Assembly (NCBI RefSeq): GCF_022201045.2
Contig: NC_068558.1
Coordinates: 42,117,501-42,181,500 of the forward strand
Length of the DNA stretch: 64,000 nucleotides
Direction: 5' to 3'
Source of the DNA: Citrus sinensis
Taxonomy: Eukaryota; Streptophyta; Magnoliopsida; Sapindales; Rutaceae
Both the position numbers and the translations under genes were made by a program. Positions 11,661 to 21,736 of the stretch are shown here, piece after piece (positions within the stretch are counted from its first letter, which is position 1; each line of letters opens with the position of its first letter). The notes beneath the pieces were generated by a model. That model was not told where the DNA came from, made no database searches, and was given only the letters and a program-made list of their open reading frames with translations.

Positions 11661-13082
11661 AATAATTATTATTTCTAAAAATTTAAATTCTAAATGGAAC
11701 CAAAATTTAAATTAAAACAATTTTAAATCGAACACATAATTTAAATAAAAAGATTTCTAAATCAACACAAAATTTAAATTAATAAAAATTCTAAATCCAA
11801 CACAAAATTTAAATTAAGAAAATTTCTAAATCAAACACATTTATCATTTAACTAGTAAATGCAGGCACATTTGTATTAGTATGATATATAACAAAAAATA
11901 ATATTCAAAATAAAAAATCACTCTTTATAATTAGGTAATTTACCAGCTAGGTATTTTGCTTCCAGATCTAAATCGGATAACGCTTCCGCGTTTATGTAGA
12001 TTTAGATCAGCTACGAGTTGAGCTGAATGGCAACTCAAGTAAGCAAATAATTTCAATGGCAACCAGAGTAATGTTTGTGATTAACAATGAATAAGTAAAT
12101 CGGTAATGTTTGTGATGAGAAGCACTACTCGTGGTGAGAAGTAAAGCGTGAAAGTGTTTTCGTTTCACGTGGAAAAGAGAAAAAATGCTTTGTGATGAGC
12201 AAATGTGGTTTGTGATTAAGCAAAAGCGTGAGGAAAAGTAAAGAGAATAATAATATATTATTCAAAGCTGCAATTTTACGTGGGGAGGGGGGAGAACACC
12301 CAAAACGGCAGCTTGGATCACCCGAAAGGCTGCTTTGTGTTGCCGTTTCATCACTAGTAATAATATATTATTATTACTTTTTCTCTCCCCTTACGTGAAA
12401 TGGCAGCTTTAAATAATATATTATTATTCTCTTTACTTCTCATCACATTTTTGCTCTATCACAAACCACTTTTCCTCTCCCCCACGTGAAACGAAAACAC
12501 TTTTTGCTCATCACAAATCAGCCTTTACGCTTTACTTCTCATCTCAAACATCACTGATTCGCTTATTCATTACTCATCACAAGCATTACTCCGGTTGTCA
12601 TTCATCCACAAGCATTCAAATTTTTTGCTTACTCTAGTCGTCATCCAACTCAACTCGTGGCCAATCTAAATTTACACAAACGCGAAAGCGCTGCCCGATC
12701 TAAATCTGAAAACAAAACACTTAACTGGTTATAAAAAGTGATTTTTTATTTTGAAGATTATTTTTTATGATATCATAATAAAATGATAAATGTGTTTGAT
12801 TTAACATTTTTTTAATTTAAATTTTGTGTTGAATTTAGAATTTTTATTAATTTAAATTGTGTTTGATTTAAATTTTTTTATTTAAATTGTGTTTGATTTA
12901 AATTTTTTTATTTAAATTATGTGTTCGATTTAGAATTTTTTTAATTTAAATTTTGTGTTTGATTTAGAATTTTTTTAATTTAAATTTTTAGAAATTTAAA
13001 GGATTAAATTATTGCTGCATCAAAATTTTGTAAAAATTTACAATAATTTATTATTAATACAAATATTAATTATTTTGTAGAA

Positions 13083-13640
13083 ATGAAAAATTTAGAAAAT
13101 GAAGGTAGAGTCAAAGATGTGCAATCGAAAAAATATGAGCCGACTTTTGAGATGTTATTTGATAGTCATGAGAAAATGTGACTATTTTACAAAGCCTATG
13201 ATAAACAAGAAGGGTTTCCTGTGAATAAGCTAACTAGTAAGAAAGGGAGTGATGGAATTGTAAGATACGCGACGTTTGCATGTAGCTGTAACGGCAAGTC
13301 AGAAAGTAAATCTACTGATGTGCTGAAACCGAAACCTATTGTGAAAATTAGTTGTGATGCTACAATTGGAGGTTGTGTAAATGAAGATGGAAAATAAATT
13401 CTTCGAACTTTAAACTTTTAGCACAATCATGGATTGAGTCCGTAATATTAGTGCAAGTGCAAAAAAACGTATTGAAATGAATGATTGTGCGAGAATTAAC
13501 ATTATTCGGAATTTTAATTCTATCGTTGTTGAAGCTGGTGGATATGAAAATGTCTCATTTCTAAAAAAAAAAAATATAGAAGGAGATGCTATGGCAATTT
13601 TAAAGTACTTCCAGAAAAGATAAATATTTTTTTCAACATG
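13083..13640 (+). pseudogene. Right-arm fragment of a FAR1-domain transposase, degenerate
   Basis: Translation from the ATG at 13083 gives a FAR1-like N-terminus: LFYKAYDKQEGFPVNKLTSK, then VRYATFACSCNGKSESK, then a Cys-containing DATIGGC and, after frameshifts, HNHGLSP and NFNSIVVEAGGYENVSF. Stops occur after about 32 codons and again near 13395. The order matches the FAR1 DNA-binding domain (WRKY-GCM1-type zinc finger). The catalytic core is absent. It mirrors the left-arm fragment at 11205-11660. Confidence 0.6.
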
Positions 13641-14784
13641 GTTTTTCAACATGGTTTTTCAACATGTGTAATACATATACCAACCGGCAATTTTCACCAA
13701 ATAATTACCAACAAAATAATTACCAAATAATTGCCAACATAATTACCAACAAAATAATTAAAAAACAATTACTAAAAAAATACCACCAAAATAATTACAA
13801 ACATATACCAAACGATAGAAGAGAAACGGCAGCAACTTACTTTGCAGAGGGAGAGAAGCGCCCGAGTTGAATTTGAAGATCTACGAGGGAGACGAGGAGC
13901 AGCGAGCAGAGAACAGCAATCTGCGAGTGAGGGAGAGAAGGAAGGAGTGAGCTCGTGAGGAAGTGAGGGAGAGGAGTAGATCTCACTTTTTTTTTTCATT
14001 TATACCGGTGTTTTCCTTTTAATTCTTTTGTTTTTTTTAACTAGAATACTGAGAGTTGCTGCTGAGAGAAGCGATTAATTCTGTATGCCGTTTCTCTCGA
14101 GGTTCTCTCAGCATTCTAATTAATAAGCACTACTCCACAATAACCAAAAGTAACAGATTCTATTATTTCTCAAAAAACAAAGACTTCAAGGACAGCAAAT
14201 TTGTTCTCATGGAGAAACCCCAACCCCCCCCCCCAAAAAAAACCCACAAAACAAGAACTAGTACTTTTCACTAGCTATAGAAACATGCCCAAAAAAGGTG
14301 AACATAACATGTCTCCAATTATATTTCACCAATAGGCAAAGTACTTCCAATTTTAATTTGCCAGCTGCTTGTTTCATAGCTATTTCAAATTCCAAAAACA
14401 ATTGAATCCAAGGAATAATAACAATCACCACCGAGCTAATTATGCCAAACAGATGAAGCAAGGACAAAATAACAGCAATCACCACCAAGCTGTTTAGGCC
14501 AATTAGAAGAAGCATTAACAGAATACCGAAACTGATGAGCAATCCCAACTCAAAAAATTGAAAATAAAAGTGAAAAAAAAAATTGCATTATACAACAATG
14601 CCATAATTCTGTACACTTTGCATATTGTAACTACTAGCTTTATAAACCCATTGTGACATAATGAACTAAAAAACAGCTTATTACCAAATAATCGCAAGCA
14701 TTTTTCAAGAAGGCAAACCAAGGACAAATACTAATGAACTAGTTTGGCAACAACAGAACAACCTTTCGAGAAAGCAGGGTGCAT

Positions 14785-15255
14785 CGAACAATAACCAATT
14801 CCCTTTGCCAGAAACCGCATAACTATTCTGAAAAATATTCTCTTGGTACAAACCCAGTATTGCAAATCCCACAAAAAGAATAGAGGAGATTAACAGGTAC
14901 TCATCATTGCAGTTTCCCATTACGAATTGAGGAGAGAATTTGAAAAAGACTAAATGGTTTTTTTTTTTTAAATAAAAGTACAAAATAAAACAGCCGTTCT
15001 AATTGCCAGTTTCCCATTAAACAATAACCAATTCCCTTTGCCAGAAACCGCATAACTACAAAATCTTTTCTATTTCTGAAAAATATTCTCTTAGTACAAA
15101 CCCAGTATTGCAAATCCCACAAAAAGAATAGAGGAGATTAACAGCTACTCATCATTGCAGTTTCCCATTACGAATTGAGGAGAGAATTTGAAAAAGACTA
15201 AATGGTTTTTTTTTTTTAAATAAAAGTACAAAATAAAACAGCCATCCTAATTGCC
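14785..15255. repeat. Recent tandem duplication, period about 235 bp
   Basis: Sequence from ACAATAACCAATTCCCTTTGCCAG near 14788 repeats from about 15020 with very few differences, including the same TTTTTTTTTTTAAATAAAAGTACAAAATAAAACAGCC tract. The second copy carries a small insertion (ACAAAATCTTTTCTATTTC). The high identity contrasts with the diverged surroundings, so this duplication is younger than the larger array containing it. Confidence 0.7.
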
Positions 15256-15939
15256 AGTTTCCCATTAAAATTAGAGGTGAGCATTTGATGAGTCTAAACA
15301 GATTTAATACAAATAGAAGAAAAAAATACAAAATAACAGCTCCACATCACTGACAGCTTCCCATTAACAATAGAGGAGATTAATTTGAAAAGCCTTAATG
15401 GATTTTAAACAAAGTAAAGTAGAAAATTCAAAATAACTGCTTTTCATCATTGCAGGTTTCTCATTAAAAATAGAGAAGATTAATGTGAAAAGCTCAAATG
15501 GATTTAAAACAAATAAAATTAGGAAAATCAAAATAAAAGCTCCTCTTAAAACAAGTAAAAGTAGGAAAATCAAAATAGAAGCTCCTCGTTCTTAACAGTT
15601 TCTCATTGAGAAGAATATAGTGGAAATAAATATGAAAAACCTAAATGGATTTAAAAGTGTTAAAGTAGAAAATTCAAAATAAAGCTCCTCATCATTGTCA
15701 TTTTTCCAGGACATTAAATACTAAATTAAGAAAGCATTCAAAATCTTTCTTACCTCAAGAGTATTCTCTTTGAAACTAACCCCAACAAATTACAAAAGTA
15801 AAACTAATTCTTTTCAACAAGGGTACATAAGAGTCATAACCAATTCCCTTGAAACTTTTCTTATCAATAGACACGCGCATTTAAAACCCTGTATTTCATT
15901 TAAGTAACAGATTCTATTATGTTCCCACATTCTCCGGGC

Positions 15940-15965
15940 GGGGGGGGGGGGGGGGGGGGGGGGGG
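15940..15965. repeat. Poly(G) tract, 26 bases
   Basis: Uninterrupted G run preceded by GGGC and followed by TGGTTGGTGTTGTTGG. Such tracts can form G-quadruplex structures and are prone to length error in sequencing and replication, so the exact length is uncertain. Confidence 0.8.
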
Positions 15966-16769
15966 TGGTTGGTGTTGTTGGTGTGGAGGACTACAGAATA
16001 AAGCAAAATAGTGGCAAGGGACAAATTTTATGTTTGCAGCAAGACCAGCAATAACAGATTCTATTATGTTCCCACATTCTCAGAAAAAAAGACTTCCTAA
16101 ATAGCGCCTAGGGACAGATGTTATGTTTGCAACAAGGCCAGCAAACTTGTTCTTTTCATCTAGGGAATTAATAACATTTTCTATTTCTGACAAATACTCT
16201 CTTTGTAGCAACTAGCGAACCCCCATTGCCAATTCAACCAAAAACATCTAGACAGTACGCTGATTTAAAAATGAAGATTTTTTTTTAAGAAAAAAATAAA
16301 AGTTGCTTTTTTCATAAACCAAACAGATTTACAAAGAAACTAAGTTTAACTTTAGAGCTGTTTGTGGAACCAAATAAAAATTCAATTTAAGCACAAGCCA
16401 AATAACATTTGAGTATTCCCCATTTCCAACATCTATGTAACAATTACAACGGTGTCTAGGCAACATAAGCTGAAGCAACATTGATTAATCAAAAAAGTGT
16501 TGAAAATCTGAATTGATTTTTCTTGCTTCAATCAAGTGGAGGACAAAACAATATGAATCCAAAAGAAATTAAAACAAAACAAAATCTTTGCTTTTCTTTT
16601 GATCTTTTCCAACAAAGGAAGCCTGAGGGCAGAACGATAAAAGAATATTAAAACATATCAAATTAAAGAAGAAAATCAAAGAATCATACCCTAATTTGTT
16701 AGCAATAAGCCAAATACAAGAGCAACAACCAAAAACAGACACTGTCCCTCTTGCTTCTCTTAATTGCCA

Positions 16770-17310
16770 GTTTTCCCATTAGGAAGAGAGGAGATTAATT
16801 TGAAAAGCCTAAACAGATTACGAAAGAAATAAACAGAGAAAATTGAAAATAATAGCTCCTCATCATTGCCAGTTTTCCCATTAAGAATAGAGGACATTAA
16901 ATTGAAAAGCATAAACGGATAGAAATAGGAAAAAATTTTACTTTTATCCCTAAATTTAAATGGATTTTTTTTTTTAAAAAAGATAGATATAGAAAGTTGA
17001 AAACAATGGCTCGGCATCATTGTCAGTTTTCCCATTAAGAATAGAGGAGATGAATTTGAAAAGGCTAAACGTATTTTGTAAAAAATAAAAATAAATAAAC
17101 ATAGTTAATTGAAAATAATAGCTCCTCATCATTGCCAGTTGTCCCATTAAGAATAGAAGAGATGAATTTGAAATGGCTAAACAGATTAAAATATATATAA
17201 AGGAGATTAATTTGAAAAGCCTAAATGGATTAATTTGACAAGCTCCTCAGTTTTCCCATTAAGAATAAAGGAGATTAATTTCAAAAGCCTAAATGGATTT
17301 AAAACAAATA
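16770..17310. repeat. Short tandem units (about 100-150 bp) in the non-coding array
   Basis: The block GCCAGTTTTCCCATTAAGAATAGAGGAG followed by ATTAATTTGAAAAGCCTAAA and an AAATAGAAATAG-AAA-TT tail occurs near 16768, 16868, 17022, 17138 and 17248. Related copies occur near 15010-15620 and 10345. Spacing varies through small indels. No coding potential. Confidence 0.65.
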
Positions 17311-18589
17311 GAAATAGGAAATTTAAAATAAGAGAACCAACAAGCAAGCACTGTTCATTGTTAAAGAACACATGCCCAAAGAAGTTAAAAATAAGCTCTG
17401 GAGAAGATAATCCTCCATAATAGAATTCAATGTACATATACTGTCATTCTGTCAACTCAATGTCCTGCCTACAACTACATTTCACCATTAGGAAAAAGTA
17501 GCTTTATCATTATCATCTAGGGTTGTCTTAGGCACACAGTTCACAGCAGAAGGTGAAGCATTTTACTAACCAACCAATTACAGTTTCAATGAAACCTCTT
17601 TTGAACAACAAAAACAAAAATTAATTGGAAGTGGCCTGTAGTTCCACATCAAGACGGGCTCAAACCAAAAAGTGAGCACCAGTCAGTACTTTTCACTAAT
17701 TACAGAAACATGCCCCAAAAAGTTAAAAATAAGCACTTGAGAGGATTATCCATCAAAATAGAATTTGCACCTACATATGAAGTTAACACAATATCCTGTC
17801 TCGAACAACTAAATTTCACCAGTAGGAAAAACTAATTTCCCAAAACCAATGAATCCAAGAAACAACAACAATCACCACCAAGATAATTAGGCCAAATAGA
17901 AGAAGAATGAACCCAATACCGAAAATGATGAGCACTACCAACTCAAAAAATTGAAAACAGAAGATCACATATTGCAACTACTAGCTTCATACCCTCACTA
18001 TCGCATAATGAATAAGAAACTGCTTATTAGCAAACAATCACAAAACTTTTTTCAAAAAGGCAAATACAGGGCAAATACTTTATGTACTAAACAGTGTCCA
18101 AGTGGACTAGACATTACTTGGCAACATTAGAACAACCTTTAAAAGGAATCCAGAGATACATAATAAGAACAGTAACCGCTTCCCTTTAAACTATTCTTAT
18201 CGATAGACATGCATATAAAACTCAGTGCTTCATTTAAAACCAAAGGCAACAGATTTCTATTATTTCCCTACATTCTAAGAAAACAAGACTTGAAAAACTA
18301 CCAAAATAGCGGCTAGTGACAAATATTAAGCTCGCCAGCAAAGTTGTTCCTTTCATGAAGGGGTCATAGACGAAAATGCAGATCTTCCCCACTTTACAAA
18401 AATCACAAACAATAAGGGATAAATACCCAAATTTTTCTATTTTTTCTGCCAAATATTCTCTTTGTAACAAACCCAACATCGCAAATTCAACAAAAAAATC
18501 CAGTATGTAATTAGATTTAGACTAAAGAAAATTGCATAAACAGGAAACTCCGCAAGATTGAACAATACAAAATCTTTGCTTTTCCTTTG

Positions 18590-19222
18590 TGTAAAAAATG
18601 TGGGCTTTATTCTTTCTAGAAGAGATGGAATTCTATAAGAGATGGATTTGCAAGGTCAAAAAGAAAAAAAAAAAGTTGAATTTGGTTGCAGCAAAGTTTG
18701 AAGAAGCCACGAGAAGAATGAAGAAAAGAAAAGCCGTAAAATGAACAGTAGCCGCAAAATGAACAGTAACCGCAAGATGAACAGTAGTCACTGGTGGCTA
18801 TAAATAGAGGAGTGCTCCTCCTTATTGTTTGTATCCAAATCCCAGAGATGGAATCCAAGTTTTGGTGAGAAATTAAGAGGGAAAAATATTCTTAAGCATG
18901 TAGTTATATTGAAGGAGCATTTGGCTCCTCAATATGGGTATTACGGGTTTGCTTTGTTAAGGGGTATTTCTCAGGATTATGTATTTGAGACTTGGGTGAG
19001 AGAAATTTATTTCTGAGAGTGTGGTTGTAATAATTTTCCACATAGTGAATATTTTTCTCTGGTTGTCTTGTGACAACGGCCGTGGTTTTTCTCCGGATTT
19101 GGAGTTTTTCACGTAAATCTTGTGTTATGTGATTGGTATATTCTCCATTTAATTTTTCTTATTAATTTGTTGCTTGATAAATTGCTTGGAGAGATCTTGG
19201 GAGGAAACTCAATTTTCTAACA
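18590..19222 (+). repeat. Left LTR of the non-autonomous retroelement
   Basis: Contains a TATA box (TATAAATA, 18799-18806) for the element transcript. Upstream of it, in the U3 part, are three 18-bp direct repeats at 18733-18750, 18751-18768 and 18769-18786 (core CCGCAAAATGAACAGTA). Such U3 repeats often act as enhancers; that role is inferred here. Confidence 0.9.
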
Positions 19223-19223
19223 G

Positions 19224-19235
19224 TGGTATCAGAGC
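19224..19235 (+). other. Primer-binding site (initiator tRNA-Met)
   Basis: TGGTATCAGAGC is the standard plant retrotransposon primer-binding sequence and lies two bases after the left LTR end. Confidence 0.9.
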
Positions 19236-19971
19236 CATTGATTGAAGTTTTGGTGTCGAGGTACTATTCACGTATACGGTACTGTTCACGTGAAGCAGTG
19301 GGAGCCAATCCAAATAATCTGTGGTGAAGAGAATAGGAAGCAAATATGTCAGCAGCTGGTGTTTTTCAAACTTGGTTGAAGTTTGATGTTGTTGAAAAAT
19401 TAATGGGAGAATGATTTTATTGGCTTGTGGAGAATTCAAGTCAAATGTGTATCCAATCTGGTATGCACAAAGATTTGAAGATGTGGACAATTTTGGCACC
19501 TCAAGAAAATTGTCAAGAAGGTGGAGTGGGCTAGGCAAATTACTCCAAAATCAGTAAAGGAGACACTGATATTCTCGCAGATGGTGAGTTTTCTTTTGAT
19601 AGGAGACTGGGTTAGTTCTTTTGGCATGTAGATCTCCAAGTTGTCATGAAAGAGAACATGTTATGATCAGTGGGGTCCACAAGATTTACACACAAGGCAT
19701 GGTTGGCATTGATACAGGGTGTGTGGTGGAATTTATGTCGATGACTGACAAACTTCCAGGAAGGCCAACATGGAAGTTGCACCATAAATTTCAGCAGGAT
19801 ATTTCGACATGTGCCGATGTAAATTTCTTAGAATTGGTAATTAATTCTAAGTGGTATATTCTTTATGGTGGAGTATGATAATTCTCTATGACGAGGATTA
19901 TGACTTAGGTGAAAACAGTAAGGACGGTGTGGAGATTGATTGGTTCTTAATCAAATCTCCAAGTGGGAGAA

Positions 19972-20603
19972 TGTAAAAAATGTGGGCTTTATTCTTTCTA
20001 GAAGAGATGGAATTCTATAAGAGATGGATTTGCAAGGTCAAAAAGAAAAAAAAAAGTTGAATTTGGTTGCAGCAAAGTTTGAAGAAGCCACGAGAAGAAT
20101 GAAGAAAAGAAAAGCCGTAAAATGAACAGTAGCCGCAAAATGAACAGTAACCGCAAGATGAACAGTAGTCACTGGTGGCTATAAATAGAGGAGTGCTCCT
20201 CCTTATTGTTTGTATCCAAATCCCAGAGATGGAATCCAAGTTTTGGTGAGAAATTAAGAGGGAAAAATATTCTTAAGCATGTAGTTATATTGAAGGAGCA
20301 TTTGGCTCCTCAATATGGGTATTACGGGTTTGCTTTGTTAAGGGGTATTTCTCAGGATTATGTATTTGAGACTTGGGTGAGAGAAATTTATTTCTGAGAG
20401 TGTGGTTGTAATAATTTTCCACATAGTGAATATTTTTCTCTGGTTGTCTTGTGACAACGGCCGTGGTTTTTCTCCGGATTTGGAGTTTTCCACGTAAATC
20501 TTGTGTTATGTGATTGGTATATTCTCCATTTAATTTTTCTTATTAATTTGTTGCTTGATAAATTGCTTGGAGAGATCTTGGGAGGAAACTCAATTTTCTA
20601 ACA
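19972..20603 (+). repeat. Right LTR of the non-autonomous retroelement
   Basis: Nearly identical to the left LTR, including the 18-bp U3 repeats and TATA box. The visible differences are one A in the poly(A) stretch after AAAAAG and TTTTTCACG versus TTTTCCACG near the 3' end. Confidence 0.9.
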
Positions 20604-20770
20604 CTTTGATCTTTATCTTTTCCAACAAGGGAAACCGAAGGCTGAATGGTACAAGAATATAAAAACATATCATCGAATTAACACAGTAAAAGTAAAGAAC
20701 CATGCCCCAATCTGTTAGCAACTAGCCCAACGACCAAAATCGGACGGAGACATTCGGCCCGGGATTGAGA

Positions 20771-21736
20771 GAATGAAAAAGAAATTGACAATTGGGCTTT
20801 GATTTTGAAGGGTCCAACGGTACACTCCGCACGTATTTATGGGCTAATTTGTCGTCAAAAAAACGCAACCGCGTTTTGCGTTTTTCTCCAAAGATAAAAA
20901 AACGCGTTTTTAGTCGTTTGGAACTTCATATAACAAATTAACAACACTGCCGTTTCCAAACGACATGTCGTAATCAGTTCCGAGATCTAGTTAGGAGAGT
21001 TCAAACATTTACGTTGCTGAACGACCATCTTATAATGTACTGTTAGAACTGAATGTATAATTATAAGGACCCCTTTAACATACATTTATGTTGCAATCAC
21101 TCACATGCACAGTAACTGATTTGAGGTTCATTCACTGTTTATGTGAGTGGAATAACATACATTAAATGTATATTAGGAATTGTCTAATTATAAATGTGAT
21201 ATCAGAATATAAATATAATCTTTTGTCATATACTGATTCGATTATCTTTGTTGCCCCCCACTTTATTTTAATTTTCATTTACACGTCGTTCCACCTTTGA
21301 ATTTAATCTAATTTTCATATCATAAAAGTATAATGATTTTTATTATTAATAATTATCAAATTTAATTATCATATTTTTTACCATCTTCTAAGAAATTTAA
21401 TTTATATTTCTTAATTATTAATTAGCAATGGCTAAGTTGGGTCAGCACTGGTGATAACTATCAGATAATAATAATTAGTATAAATTTAATATTTATTTTT
21501 ATAATTACGCAGTCATTAACTGATCAACTTAGCTAATCTCTTGTTAAGTTGAATGAAATATTTTAAAAAGACTACATGAATTAAAAAGATGAGTTGAGGA
21601 AGCAAGTAGCCATCATTCTAGTTTGTCCGCACAATTGATAATAATAATTAAAAAAAAAACAAATTACAAAGACTAGCGAGCGTCACCGCTGCAGCTCAAG
21701 TGTTTGTGGCAAGCGATATAGCAAAGAAAGAAAGAA
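20771..21736. other. Intergenic region and promoter of the TTC4-like gene
   Basis: 20880-20965 contains repeated AACGCG motifs and an 11-bp inverted repeat, GTCGTTTGGAA (20913-20923) with TTCCAAACGAC (20954-20964). The remainder is AT-rich up to the leader of the gene starting at 21737. No other gene is visible. Confidence 0.5.

Larger units (their letters stand above)
10755..14135. mobile_element. Large near-palindromic (foldback-like) element carrying mirrored FAR1/MULE fragments
   Basis: The two halves are inverted copies of each other along nearly their whole length. Left arm is about 10755-12295, right arm about 12380-14135, with a loop near 12295-12380. Matches seen directly include the outer GAGTAGTGCTTATTAA (10755) against its complement ending at 14135, the ACACCGGTATAAA block (10855 versus 14005), GTAGAGTCAAAGATGTG (13105) against its complement near 11640, and the TTTAAATTTTGTGTT-rich blocks. 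Each end also has a local hairpin: CTAGAATGCTGAGAG near 10771 pairs with its complement near 10820. I could not find a clean target duplication, partly because the outermost bases belong to the inverted repeat. Mutator-like origin is inferred from the FAR1-type coding fragments. Confidence 0.7.
18590..20603 (+). mobile_element. Young non-autonomous LTR retroelement (Copia-like), 2.0 kb
   Basis: Two direct LTRs, 18590-19222 (633 bp) and 19972-20603 (632 bp), both start TGTAAAAAATG and end TCTAACA. The element is flanked by CTTTG at 18585-18589 and 20604-20608. A primer-binding site TGGTATCAGAGC, complementary to initiator tRNA-Met, lies two bases inside the left LTR at 19224-19235. A purine-rich tract (AAGTGGGAGAA, 19961-19971) precedes the right LTR. 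The 749-bp interior has no gag-pol; it has only a broken leader resembling the start of Copia gag (MSAAGVFQTWLKFDVVEKL near 19347). The LTRs differ by an A-run length and about one substitution, so insertion was recent. It must move, if at all, using enzymes from a related element. Confidence 0.92.
10100..20770. repeat. Diverged array of duplicated non-coding segments, about 3 kb each, interrupted by two mobile elements
   Basis: Several anchors recur in the same order and orientation. One contains ACATGCCCAAAGAAGTT-like sequence (near 10540, 14280, 17360, 17705). One contains CAACAATCACCACCAAGCTAATTAGGCCAA-like sequence (near 10690, 14425, 14480, 17865). One contains ACAGATTCTATTAT (near 14152, 15909, 16057, 18248). 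One contains TTTTCCAACAA-GGAA-CC (near 16606 and 20617). Between them are shorter tandem units built around GCCAGTTTTCCCATTAAGAATAGAGGAG. No coding frame spans the units. The pattern indicates at least three rounds of duplication, with later insertion of the elements at 10755-14135 and 18590-20603. Confidence 0.65.

Noticed and set aside
15000-17300. Possible box C/D snoRNA array, because AATGATGAG recurs on the minus strand of the repeats
   Set aside because: No CTGA box D at a constant distance and no terminal stems, so the C-like box is just part of the repeat consensus.
18616-18858. Cys/Gly-rich open frame with SCGYCSFCGYCS repeats
   Set aside because: It lies antisense in the LTR and results from the three 18-bp U3 repeats. 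The right LTR has the same artefact.
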